64,000 bases of DNA, from NCBI GenBank assembly GCA_048268005.1, contig JBLWWJ010000003.1, positions 1 to 64,000 on the forward strand, written 5' to 3'. The number at the start of each line of letters is the position of its first letter. The first letter of the stretch is position 1. Origin of the DNA: Ancylomarina sp048268005 (lineage in GTDB: Bacteria > Bacteroidota > Bacteroidia > Bacteroidales > Marinifilaceae). Positions 45,808 to 53,988 of this stretch are shown in pieces. Made by a program: the position numbers and the translations under genes. The notes under the pieces are model-generated. The model did not search any database, was not told where the DNA came from, and saw only the letters and a program-made list of their open reading frames with translations.

Positions 45808-46671
45808 ATGTCTTCAAAAATAGAAATTATAAGGGAACTGCTAAACAATTTCTGCAACGAAGTCTTAAAAAGTCAGGAATATGCTCAAATATGCATGAAA
45901 GTATTGGATCAACTTGAACAGCATCCAAACAAACCACTGACTAGAGGTAGAGAGAACATATGGGCGGCCAGCATTGCACACGCAGTGGGCTCAATCAATT
46001 TCTTGTTCTATTCATCATCAAAACCTAACATTAGTCATATTGAATTCAATAATCACTTTGCTACAAACCCCAAGACCATAAAAATTAAATCCTTACTAAT
46101 ACAAGACTTATTACTATTAAGCTCATATAATCAACAATATTTAATCCAATCCGGAAAACATGAAAATCCTATAGATAAAATAAAGGAAGTGATTATTAAA
46201 AAGTTTGGTGTTTCTGAAGCCGACGTTGAAGAGATACTGAGGCAAGCTGGACATCCTGATTGTCCTATCATTCCCAAAACTGACTATAGTGCCATAACCA
46301 TCGTCCCTAAACAAAAGTTCTGGGATTGGGTTGCAACACAAACCAATCTTGAGAATTTATCTCCTGATATAAAAAAGGACTTCAACGTCTATTTAATTCC
46401 TGATATTGAATTGGGGTCGGATCTTGAAGAAGAGATACATGAGAACTTCCAGGAAATATTTAAAATTGAACTCACGAGATATATCAATATCAATTCCAAA
46501 TTTCCAGAAATTAATTTCTTGGAGTTTTTACAATGGTTCGACGTAAAATATTCCTCTCACGTTATGGATCTTACTGGCGAATTACTGGATGATTTTGATG
46601 ACGAAGATTTCTTTGATGATGATCTTGGCCCTAAAGACAAAAACCAACCACCTGATTTCTCCCAGAACTAG
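45808..46671 (+). CDS. DUF6398-domain protein, function unknown
   Basis: The 287-residue protein begins with a helical domain (about residues 5-110) containing FCNEVLKSQEYAQICMKVLDQL and TRGRENIWAASIAHAVGSINFLF, the DUF6398 pattern, with a short segment NHFATNPKTIKIKSLLIQDLL that could be helix-turn-helix. A middle domain (about 120-250) has FGVSEADVEEILRQAGHPDCP. The tail is very acidic (DDFDDEDFFDDDLG). I know no role. It is a single gene between two unrelated transcripts. Confidence 0.65.
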   Translation: MSSKIEIIRELLNNFCNEVLKSQEYAQICMKVLDQLEQHPNKPLTRGRENIWAASIAHAVGSINFLFYSSSKPNISHIEFNNHFATNPKTIKIKSLLIQDLLLLSSYNQQYLIQSGKHENPIDKIKEVIIKKFGVSEADVEEILRQAGHPDCPIIPKTDYSAITIVPKQKFWDWVATQTNLENLSPDIKKDFNVYLIPDIELGSDLEEEIHENFQEIFKIELTRYININSKFPEINFLEFLQWFDVKYSSHVMDLTGELLDDFDDEDFFDDDLGPKDKNQPPDFSQN

Positions 46672-46761
46672 CCTATCTGCACTTTCAACAAAATTCTAAT
46701 TAAATCTATAATATATGTTTAAGAATAGACATCATATATAGGATTGAGAATGAAAGCTGTC

Positions 46762-46769
46762 TACTTTTG
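46762..46769 (+). promoter_or_regulatory. Probable DCCP gene promoter, -7 element
   Basis: TACTTTTG followed by CG is a perfect TAnnTTTG element 30 bases before the ATG; a TTG at 46744-46746 is 15 bases upstream, slightly close. Confidence 0.55.
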
Positions 46770-46798
46770 CGCCCAATTACATCAAAAACGATAATATT

Positions 46799-48073
46799 AT
46801 GGCAGATTACACGCAAATGTGGACTGATCTTGGCTTAAACCATGACAATCACAATGCATTATTAGACAATTTAGGAAAAGCATACCAATCTACTTTCATG
46901 TCTCAAGAGAAGCGACCTGAAGGTATGTCATACTTCGACTTTGTAATGAGCGAAGCTCATGGACTAAGAATACAGGAGTTGCGTGAAGAACAAGAAGCTG
47001 GTCGTAAGATTATTGGTTCATTTTGTGTTTTCGTTCCGGAAGAAATTGTTTTAGCTGCCGGTTGTACTGCTGTTGGTCTATGTGCTGGTGCCGATTTTGC
47101 TCAAGAAGAGGTTGAAAAAGTACTCCCTCGTAACACCTGTTCTCTTATTAAATCCTTTTTTGGTTTCAAGCTTGGAAAAGTTTGTCCTTATATGGAAGTA
47201 TCTGATATGATAGTTGGTGAAAACACTTGCGATGGTAAGAAAAAATCATTTGAGATTTTCAAGGACATGGTGCCTAACTTCTATCAAATGGATCTTCCTC
47301 AAACCAAAACACCAATGGCTCGACATATGCTTAAACAGGAGTTTAAAAGCTTTATTGAAAAGCTTGAAGAAATGACTGGTAAAAACATTAGCCTTGAATC
47401 TCTAAAGCAAGGTATCGCTACTGTTAATGCAAAACGACAAGCTTTACGTCGCTTATCGATGCTTCGTGCAGCTGATCCAGCTCCAATTTCTGGTTTAGAT
47501 GCTCTATTGATCAATCAAATCGCCTTTCTGGATAATCCTGTTCGTTTCACAGAGAAAGTAAATGCTATCTGTGATGAGCTTGAGTCGCAAATCAAAGAAA
47601 GTAAAGGTGTAAAAACAAATAAAGCACCTCGTGTTGTAATTTCAGGATGCCCTATGGCAATTCCTAATTGGAAACTACCTTCAATTATTGAATCAACGGG
47701 TGCCGTTATTGTCGGTGAAGAATCTTGTATTGGAGAACGTGGTCAACGTAATTTAACCGACGATTCTGCGAATGACTTAAATGGATTAATTGATGCTATT
47801 GTCGATCGTTACCTTAAGATCGATTGTGCTGTTTTCACGCCTAATCAGGAACGTGTTAATCATATCAAGGAAATGAGCAAGCAATACAATGCTGATGGTG
47901 TGATTCATTACGGTCTTCAGTTCTGCCAACCCTATATTATGGAATCTTTCTCAGTAGAAAAAGAGTTAGAGAAACAAGATATTTCGGTACTACGACTTGA
48001 AACGGATTACAGTCAGGAAGATATGGGACAATTATCAACCCGTGTAGAAGCTTTTGTCGAAATTATTAAATAA
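46799..48073 (+). CDS. Double-cubane-cluster/2-hydroxyacyl-CoA dehydratase-family Fe-S protein
   Basis: The 424-residue protein belongs to the HgdB/FldC family and most resembles stand-alone members (YjiM, double-cubane cluster protein). Cysteines occur at 76, 89, 95, 114, 129, 144, 284, 310, 343 and 376, several in motifs such as AAGCTAVGLCAG, NTCSLIKSF, KVCPYMEVSD, ENTCDGKKKS, ISGCPMAIP and EESCIGERG. Only one subunit is present, not the two of true dehydratases, which favours a double-cubane reductase. The known DCCP of Carboxydothermus holds an [8Fe-9S] cluster and reduces small substrates at low potential; the physiological substrate is unknown. The next gene encodes its activase. Confidence 0.88.
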   Translation: MADYTQMWTDLGLNHDNHNALLDNLGKAYQSTFMSQEKRPEGMSYFDFVMSEAHGLRIQELREEQEAGRKIIGSFCVFVPEEIVLAAGCTAVGLCAGADFAQEEVEKVLPRNTCSLIKSFFGFKLGKVCPYMEVSDMIVGENTCDGKKKSFEIFKDMVPNFYQMDLPQTKTPMARHMLKQEFKSFIEKLEEMTGKNISLESLKQGIATVNAKRQALRRLSMLRAADPAPISGLDALLINQIAFLDNPVRFTEKVNAICDELESQIKESKGVKTNKAPRVVISGCPMAIPNWKLPSIIESTGAVIVGEESCIGERGQRNLTDDSANDLNGLIDAIVDRYLKIDCAVFTPNQERVNHIKEMSKQYNADGVIHYGLQFCQPYIMESFSVEKELEKQDISVLRLETDYSQEDMGQLSTRVEAFVEIIK

Positions 48074-48094
48074 TTTGAGCTTATTGATATTTCA

Positions 48095-48125
48095 AGAGTG
48101 GGAAACAAATTCTGTTTCTCACTCT
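48095..48125 (+). repeat. Hairpin between the DCCP gene and its activase gene
   Basis: AGAGTGGGAAACA (48095-48107) and TGTTTCTCACTCT (48113-48125) form a 13-bp stem with one G-U pair and loop AATTC. No T tract follows, so it is more likely an mRNA-processing or partial attenuation element than a full terminator. Confidence 0.55.
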
Positions 48126-48242
48126 TCATGTTTCAATCTTAATAAGAAACAAAACCATGAAACATCCATACTAAGCTTTCTGCACACAGGGCAATGATTA
48201 TATGGGAAGTTACATAGGGCAAAATTATAAAGTTAAAAACAC

Positions 48243-48989
48243 ATGAAATTAGCAGGTATTGATATTGGCTCCAGAAGTATCGAACTCATTGTTTTGGAAG
48301 ATGGGCAAGTCATTCATAGTAAGCAAGCTGATTCGGGCTACAATCCTATAGAAAGAGTTAAAGAATTAACCGCAGACATTTCTTTCGACAAAATCATGGC
48401 AACCGGTTATGGACGAAGCATTGTAGAAGTCGCTTTCGATTACCCAACCGTTACAGAAATAAAAGCCTATGGTGCTGGAGCGACGGCATTGTTTCCTGGA
48501 GTTAGAAGTGTTTTGGATATTGGTGGACAAGACACCAAAGTCATTTCTATAAACGAAATGGGCAAGGTTGTTAAGTTTGAGATGAATGATAAGTGTGCAG
48601 CAGGTACTGGTAAATTTCTTGAAATGATGGCCACAACATTAGGCTTTGACTTACCAACACTTGGACCAGAAGCTTTAGAAGGTACAGAAGGAATCGAAAT
48701 TAATAGCATGTGTGCCGTATTTGCCGAATCGGAAGTAACATCACTATTAGCCAAAGGCTGTCAAAGAAGCGATATTGCTTTGGCTATTCATCAATCGGTT
48801 TGCAAACGTGCCGTGGGGATGCTTCGACGTCAAAATATAAGCACGCCATTAATGTTTGCTGGTGGTGTTGCCAATAACAGCTGTATGATTCAGCTTTTAC
48901 AAGATGAATTGGGTGAATCGATTATTATTCCAGAAAAACCACATTTTGTTGGAGCTCATGGTGCTGCAATTCTAGCTGGACTATCCTAA
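48243..48989 (+). CDS. Acyl-CoA dehydratase activase-family ATPase (HgdC/YjiL-like)
   Basis: This 248-residue ASKHA-fold ATPase carries the family features: LAGIDIGSRSIEL, DIGGQDTKVI, and two cysteines, Cys118 in NDKCAAGTGKF and Cys157 in INSMCAVFAESEV, that hold one [4Fe-4S] cluster between two subunits. These enzymes hydrolyse ATP to shoot a low-potential electron into the partner Fe-S protein. It follows the DCCP-type gene by 169 bases on the same strand and is surely its activator. Confidence 0.93.
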   Translation: MKLAGIDIGSRSIELIVLEDGQVIHSKQADSGYNPIERVKELTADISFDKIMATGYGRSIVEVAFDYPTVTEIKAYGAGATALFPGVRSVLDIGGQDTKVISINEMGKVVKFEMNDKCAAGTGKFLEMMATTLGFDLPTLGPEALEGTEGIEINSMCAVFAESEVTSLLAKGCQRSDIALAIHQSVCKRAVGMLRRQNISTPLMFAGGVANNSCMIQLLQDELGESIIIPEKPHFVGAHGAAILAGLS

Positions 48990-49026
48990 TTTCCTCATCA
49001 TAAAACCTTATTCTAACAGATAAAAA

Positions 49027-49061
49027 GAAAACTTGAATCGAAATTTAGGATGCAAGTTTTC
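49027..49061. terminator. Possible hairpin between convergent activase and NYN genes
   Basis: GAAAACTTG (49027-49035) and CAAGTTTTC (49053-49061) pair across a 17-base loop. The T-tracts are weak. Confidence 0.4.
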
Positions 49062-49078
49062 AATTATCCATATTGTCT

Positions 49079-49840
49079 TTATTTTTTCGTCCTGATATAC
49101 ACATGTTTTATAGTGGCCCTGTCGGTCTCTCTTTCGTCAATATCAAAATGTTTTTTAAGAGATTTAATCAATGGGGTTAGCTTCTCAAAACCATAGTTTC
49201 GTGGATCAAAATCGGGTCTTTTCTTAATCAATAGATTCCCTACATCACCAAGAAATGCCCAACCATCCTCATCAGCTATATCATCTATACTGGAAGCTAC
49301 TAAGTTTATAATCTTCCTATCCAGCTTAGATATCGGACTCTTTTTCACCACTTCCTGCTTAGGCGCTTCGTCAACTACTGAAGGCTCAGCAGGTGTCGAA
49401 CTTTTTAGAATTTCAAGGTAAATGAACTTATCACAAGCCACAATAAAAGGTTTTGGTGTTTTTTGTTCCCCAAAACCAAATACCTTCATACCCGATTCTC
49501 TTAGCCTGATTGCCAATCTAGTGAAATCACTATCACTGGATACAATACAGAATCCATCAACACGTTCTGTGTATAAAATATCCATGGTATCAATAATCAT
49601 GGCGGAATCCGTCGCATTTTTACCCGAAGTATAACCGTATTGCTGAATGGGTGTAATCGCATTCTCAAGTAGAACCGACTTCCATCCAGCCAAATTAGGT
49701 TTCGTCCAATCGCCATAAATCCTTTTAAATGTGGGAACCCCATATTTGGCAATTTCTTCCATCATACTTTTAACGTTCCTCGAAGGTACATTGTCAGCAT
49801 CAATTACCACCGCAAGTTTTAAATCATCTTTTGTTTTCAT
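49079..49840 (-). CDS. NYN-domain putative RNase with OST-HTH/LOTUS domain
   Basis: The 253-residue protein combines a PIN-like NYN domain (LabA/DUF88; about residues 8-145; LAVVIDADNVP, NATDSAMIIDTMDIL and VSSDSDFTRLAIRLRESG give the acidic metal site) with a C-terminal OST-HTH/LOTUS winged helix (about 175-250; GWAFLGDVGNLLIKKRPDFDPRNYGFEKLTPLIKS). NYN proteins are predicted metal-dependent RNases and LOTUS domains bind RNA, including G-rich RNA. No target is known in bacteria. It is a single gene. Confidence 0.9.
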   Translation of the reverse strand: MKTKDDLKLAVVIDADNVPSRNVKSMMEEIAKYGVPTFKRIYGDWTKPNLAGWKSVLLENAITPIQQYGYTSGKNATDSAMIIDTMDILYTERVDGFCIVSSDSDFTRLAIRLRESGMKVFGFGEQKTPKPFIVACDKFIYLEILKSSTPAEPSVVDEAPKQEVVKKSPISKLDRKIINLVASSIDDIADEDGWAFLGDVGNLLIKKRPDFDPRNYGFEKLTPLIKSLKKHFDIDERETDRATIKHVYIRTKK

Positions 49841-49934
49841 CTGTTTTATAATAAAGGAGTCATGTCGCGTTAATCATTATGATTTCACACGCGACTAACT
49901 CTTAAAGTTAAATTTAATGGCTTATAATTTTTAT

Positions 49935-51641
49935 CTAGCCAACATTTTGGAGCATATCATCTTCTAGATCAATATAATCATGCAAATAGTATGGATTTTT
50001 TATGAACTTGTTCCAATCAGCATGGAAAATACTAATCATCTGATCGAGCAATTGAGGATCGACATTAGCCTCATTTTTCTTTAAATCCATACAATATTTC
50101 AAAAGGTTATAACAAGCCGTAAATTGTCCACATGAAACCAAATTTTTAAGTCTGGATACTTCTCTATCCTTTTCTGTAAACCAAAGCGTGGTTTCCATTT
50201 CACTGGCAATTTTAGCTGAATTATAAATCAGTTCTCCAGGCTCATTTATAAACTCCTCTTTTATATCCATTCCCTTTTCATCAGAATCACCCCTCTGGTA
50301 CTGATCTTTGGTTAATTCATAAATCAAAGTTGTAATTCGTCTATTTTTCAAACACTCGTCTTTATAAAGTAAGTCATAATTCAATCGTCTGATTTGTTTC
50401 AGGAAGATGTCACTAATCATCAACAGTGATGAGGTGCCACGTTCTTCAATCATTCTTTGAATCAAACGAAGTTTTAAATTCTGAAATCGTTTTATTTTAT
50501 CCTTCATGAATTTTGGGACTATCCCCAACATCCAGGTCCATAATCGAATGGATTTTTCTTCCATTTTACCAATAAAATACTTAAGCGCAACTGCAAAAAG
50601 AGCAAACATAGCCATTGCGCCACCACCAATAAACAGCCAAACTGATGGCCTGTTCATATAACCGGAGAATAACAAAACAAAACTGATGATAAGCGGTAAC
50701 CACAACCACCAACTAAGCTTTAATTTCTCAACTAAAAGATTAAATAATTGCTTTGGACTCTTAGACCATCCCAATCTAACCATTTCAATTCCTGAGGGCT
50801 CCCAGGCTTCCATAAAATAACTACCCACATCGCAAACCATAATCAGATCGTAAGACTTTCCCATATTCACACGTCTAACCTCAGCATTTATGATACTACC
50901 TATTCCTTGATTATCAACAATACCACCATCCATAATGCCAACACCCTTTTCATATTCTTTTTGCGCCTTTATGGCTATATAAGCTTCAGACTTGTGATCA
51001 CTGGTAAAATCATCGGGCATTATAATGGGTTCAAAACCGATTGGGAAGCAGGATGAAGCAGCAATGGCATCCGAGATTTTCATATTATCAGCAAGCTGTT
51101 TTAGGTATGGCCCATTAAGACGGTAATTACCAAATCGTCCAGTTGTTTGGAATCTAAAGGCCAAACCAAATGAAAAGTCAGTTGCATTAAAACAGATATC
51201 TTCAAGATGTGATTTATTTTGCTGCAGAAACTTAAAATTCTCTTTGGTGAGCAAATCATTATAGGCTAGAGCAAAGGCATTTATTAACGAACGCCTTTTG
51301 TGCGATACCTTCCACAAGTCATCGGAGTCAAGTTTTTCAAGAGCAAGTCCCAAAAGCTTATCCTCATCAAGAACTTTGTAAAAATCTCTGTAAAATGTCT
51401 CGAATCGAGCTCCTTTTGCCATATTATAGGCATAAGTTGCTCCCATGAGTGTTCCACCACTAACCGTACTTAAACCTTTCACATGCTCCAATAAAGTCTT
51501 CTCCTTAAACTGGACTTGCTTTAGATAAGACAAAACACCCAAGCCAAAAGCTGAAGCACGATAACCTCCACCACTAAAGGTAACAGCGATATTCTCGAAC
51601 AGGTTAATTTGGGGATATGAGTTTTTCTTTTCTTCTTCCAT
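49935..51641 (-). CDS. Patatin-like phospholipase with embedded membrane segments
   Basis: The 568-residue protein has a patatin lipase domain: oxyanion loop FSGGGYRASAFGLG (about residues 18-31), the nucleophile region GLSTVSGGT with the G-x-S-x-G-like motif, and the catalytic Asp in IMDGGIVDNQG. After the domain (about residue 300) there are two or three hydrophobic segments (LWLPLIISFVLLFSG, VWLFIGGGAMAMFALFAVAL), then a helical C-terminal region. It probably acts on phospholipids at the membrane. It could serve in lipid turnover or, less likely, as a defence effector; no CBASS-type cyclase is nearby. Confidence 0.88.
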   Translation of the reverse strand: MEEEKKNSYPQINLFENIAVTFSGGGYRASAFGLGVLSYLKQVQFKEKTLLEHVKGLSTVSGGTLMGATYAYNMAKGARFETFYRDFYKVLDEDKLLGLALEKLDSDDLWKVSHKRRSLINAFALAYNDLLTKENFKFLQQNKSHLEDICFNATDFSFGLAFRFQTTGRFGNYRLNGPYLKQLADNMKISDAIAASSCFPIGFEPIIMPDDFTSDHKSEAYIAIKAQKEYEKGVGIMDGGIVDNQGIGSIINAEVRRVNMGKSYDLIMVCDVGSYFMEAWEPSGIEMVRLGWSKSPKQLFNLLVEKLKLSWWLWLPLIISFVLLFSGYMNRPSVWLFIGGGAMAMFALFAVALKYFIGKMEEKSIRLWTWMLGIVPKFMKDKIKRFQNLKLRLIQRMIEERGTSSLLMISDIFLKQIRRLNYDLLYKDECLKNRRITTLIYELTKDQYQRGDSDEKGMDIKEEFINEPGELIYNSAKIASEMETTLWFTEKDREVSRLKNLVSCGQFTACYNLLKYCMDLKKNEANVDPQLLDQMISIFHADWNKFIKNPYYLHDYIDLEDDMLQNVG

Positions 51642-51805
51642 AGCAGTCTCTTTTATAAAGAATCCGACAAAAATTTAGGCTACGAGAAATGATAGACTCG
51701 CAGAATAAATTTAACAAGAAAAGAAGTGAGATCAATGAACTTAAACAGAATTCATTATAATTTTTTCTTATCCAAATTGAATCTTAAAAGACAATTAAGA
51801 AAGAT

Positions 51806-52681
51806 CTATTTTTTCTTACTAATTAGATAGACCCCTAAAAGAATAAAGAGCATACAAGCCAAATGAATAACAGTAATCTTTTCATTATCGACTAGCCCCC
51901 ACATAATAGCAAAAATAGGAATGATATAAGTTACAGACGAAGCATAAATGGCTGAAGCATGACGAATCAGACTATTCATCAATAACATGGCAATAGCTGT
52001 TCCCACAATACCCAGACCTGCCAAAGCAAGTAAGTGAATTGGCCAGGATGGATTCTCAAGAACTGGTGCAAAATCAGTCGTCAATAAATAAATCAAAGCT
52101 GCAGGCCCTGTAAAGAAAAAAGCAAGTGAGGTAATTTGCATTCCCGAAAGATGAGAAAGCCTCGCCTTTATCTCATTGATGTTTATAGCATAAAAGCAAG
52201 TTGCCAGAACAATAAACAAGGCATATGAATTAATATGTCCAATCTCCATTCCATTACCTGAAGCAATCAGACCAATGGCTCCCAACAAGCCCATAACCAA
52301 ACCCAAGACCTGAAAAATTTGAAATTTTGTTCGATGGAAAAAAACACCCACAAGCAGTGTAAAAACAGGTGTCATGGAATTCAACATACCGGCTAAAGCA
52401 CTATCTATTTGCGTTTGAGCTTTGGTAAACAAAAAGGCCGGGATAAAACTTCCTATAAAACCCGCTATCAAAAGACTCTTTATATCCTTCTTTTTCAGAT
52501 ATTTCAGATTCTTTATGGAATAAGGTAACAATACCAGAGATGCTAACAACATTCTAATTCCTGCCGCCTGATCGTTGGTAAAACTCTTCAAACCTATTTT
52601 CATCAGTATGAATGAGGAGCCCCAAACAAAGGCAAGAATTAATAGGATAGTAAACTGAAACCAAGGCTTTTTCCAAATCAT
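51806..52681 (-). CDS. DMT-superfamily (EamA) transporter
   Basis: The 291-residue protein contains ten hydrophobic segments in two EamA repeats (FVWGSSFILMKIGLKSFTN early, LLALAGLGIVGTAIAMLLMNSLI later). Such proteins export or import small metabolites, often amino acids; the substrate is unknown. Confidence 0.9.
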   Translation of the reverse strand: MIWKKPWFQFTILLILAFVWGSSFILMKIGLKSFTNDQAAGIRMLLASLVLLPYSIKNLKYLKKKDIKSLLIAGFIGSFIPAFLFTKAQTQIDSALAGMLNSMTPVFTLLVGVFFHRTKFQIFQVLGLVMGLLGAIGLIASGNGMEIGHINSYALFIVLATCFYAININEIKARLSHLSGMQITSLAFFFTGPAALIYLLTTDFAPVLENPSWPIHLLALAGLGIVGTAIAMLLMNSLIRHASAIYASSVTYIIPIFAIMWGLVDNEKITVIHLACMLFILLGVYLISKKK

Positions 52682-52791
52682 AGTGCAGAATTTTTAGGTC
52701 CTGCAATATAGTTGGATTCTGAATTGGTATGACAAGTCACTCAAAATAAATAATGAATAAAGTCGTGAGGAAGAGATTGGATCGTCTTTTT

Positions 52792-53175
52792 TCAAAAAAA
52801 ATTACCAATAATTGGCACATTCTTTCTATGATAGAACAAAACAATTAGGCTTAAGATAAAGGTTAAAACTCCCATATAGAACAGTTTTCCCGAGTCCCCA
52901 TTTACCTCAACACCAAGCTGAGTCAAATGCATCATGATAGCTCCACCAATAATTCCTAAGACTAAACCAGCTCCTAACCATATCGTTCGCGGTATTAATA
53001 TCAATAGACTAGCTATTAACTCCATAGCACCGATACCAATTCTACCATATGGTTCCATGCCGACTTGAGTAAATATATAAACACTATCGGGGTGAGCAGA
53101 GAATTTAAACCATAGAGTTTGAACAAGAATAACGGCAATAATTATTCGACAGACTAAGAGTAATTTCGATTTCAT
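52792..53175 (-). CDS. DoxX-like small membrane protein
   Basis: From the ATG at 53175 (MKSKLLLVCR) the protein is 127 residues; the open frame goes back to 53199. It has four membrane helices with the DoxX-like pattern TLWFKFSAHPDSVYIFTQVGMEP and GAMELIASLLILIPRTIWLGA. The family has been linked to redox or oxidative-stress roles, but the function here is unknown. Confidence 0.8.
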   Translation of the reverse strand: MKSKLLLVCRIIIAVILVQTLWFKFSAHPDSVYIFTQVGMEPYGRIGIGAMELIASLLILIPRTIWLGAGLVLGIIGGAIMMHLTQLGVEVNGDSGKLFYMGVLTFILSLIVLFYHRKNVPIIGNFF

Positions 53176-53355
53176 TATATTCTTTTTATTTGATAACAAA
53201 CGACCTACATCTTAATAAATATACTGGTTTTTAAGCTGATAACAAATTTACATCAAGCACTTCCCACTATTCAGTTATCGTATAAAATTAACTGGAGCAT
53301 AACACAGACTTAACCTTTAAGAGCCGTTTACAATCTAAATTTGAATAAAAAACAA

Positions 53356-53988
53356 ATGGAACTATTTATTCTATCATTCGGTGCATTATTCTCAATTATG
53401 AACCCATTGGGCACCGTTCCTATTTTTGTAGGCCTAACCCAAAATAACAGTAAAAAGGAAAGAGCTGGTATAGCCTTTTGGACATCATTTAATGTCCTTA
53501 TCATACTTCTATTCTCATTTTTTGCGGGAAAGTATCTACTTTCTTTCTTCGGGATAAGTCTTAATTCCTTGAAGATTGCGGGTGGTTTAATTATTGCCTC
53601 ATCTGGCTTTGCCTTACTAACGGGTAAATTTACCGAGCACAAGGGAATGAAAAAATCACGTGTAAAAGATGATATTCATACCCGTTCGGAGATTTCACTA
53701 ACACCTTTAGCTATTCCTATGTTAGCCGGGCCGGGAACGATATCCTTACTCATCGCCTACAATCAGGAATACACACGTATGATAGATTGCATAAGTGTTT
53801 TAGGGTCTGTTCTTGCAAGCAGTTTAAGCATTTACCTCATCCTTAAATCCTCACACTATATTGTAAGGATACTAGGTGCTTCAGGTATCAATGCCCTTTC
53901 GAGAATTATTGGATTTATTGTGATTGCAATTGGAATTGAGCTAATCGTTGTTGCCGTACTTAGTATTTTAAAGCTAGCTGGTTTTTAA
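53356..53988 (+). CDS. MarC-family membrane protein (UPF0056), copy 2
   Basis: This 210-residue protein starts at the ATG at 53356 (a TTG at 53341 is possible). It shows LFSIMNPLGTVPIFVGLTQ and LTPLAIPMLAGPGTISLLI, the same motifs as the copy at 39588-40223, but differs clearly in sequence. It has about six membrane segments and unknown function. Its 3' end overlaps the convergent radical SAM gene by four bases. Confidence 0.88.
   Translation: MELFILSFGALFSIMNPLGTVPIFVGLTQNNSKKERAGIAFWTSFNVLIILLFSFFAGKYLLSFFGISLNSLKIAGGLIIASSGFALLTGKFTEHKGMKKSRVKDDIHTRSEISLTPLAIPMLAGPGTISLLIAYNQEYTRMIDCISVLGSVLASSLSIYLILKSSHYIVRILGASGINALSRIIGFIVIAIGIELIVVAVLSILKLAGF

Noticed and set aside
49935..51641. Patatin gene as a CBASS-type antiphage effector
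   Set aside because: No cyclic-nucleotide synthase, ubiquitin-like or other defence genes are adjacent, and neighbours are unrelated housekeeping-type genes.
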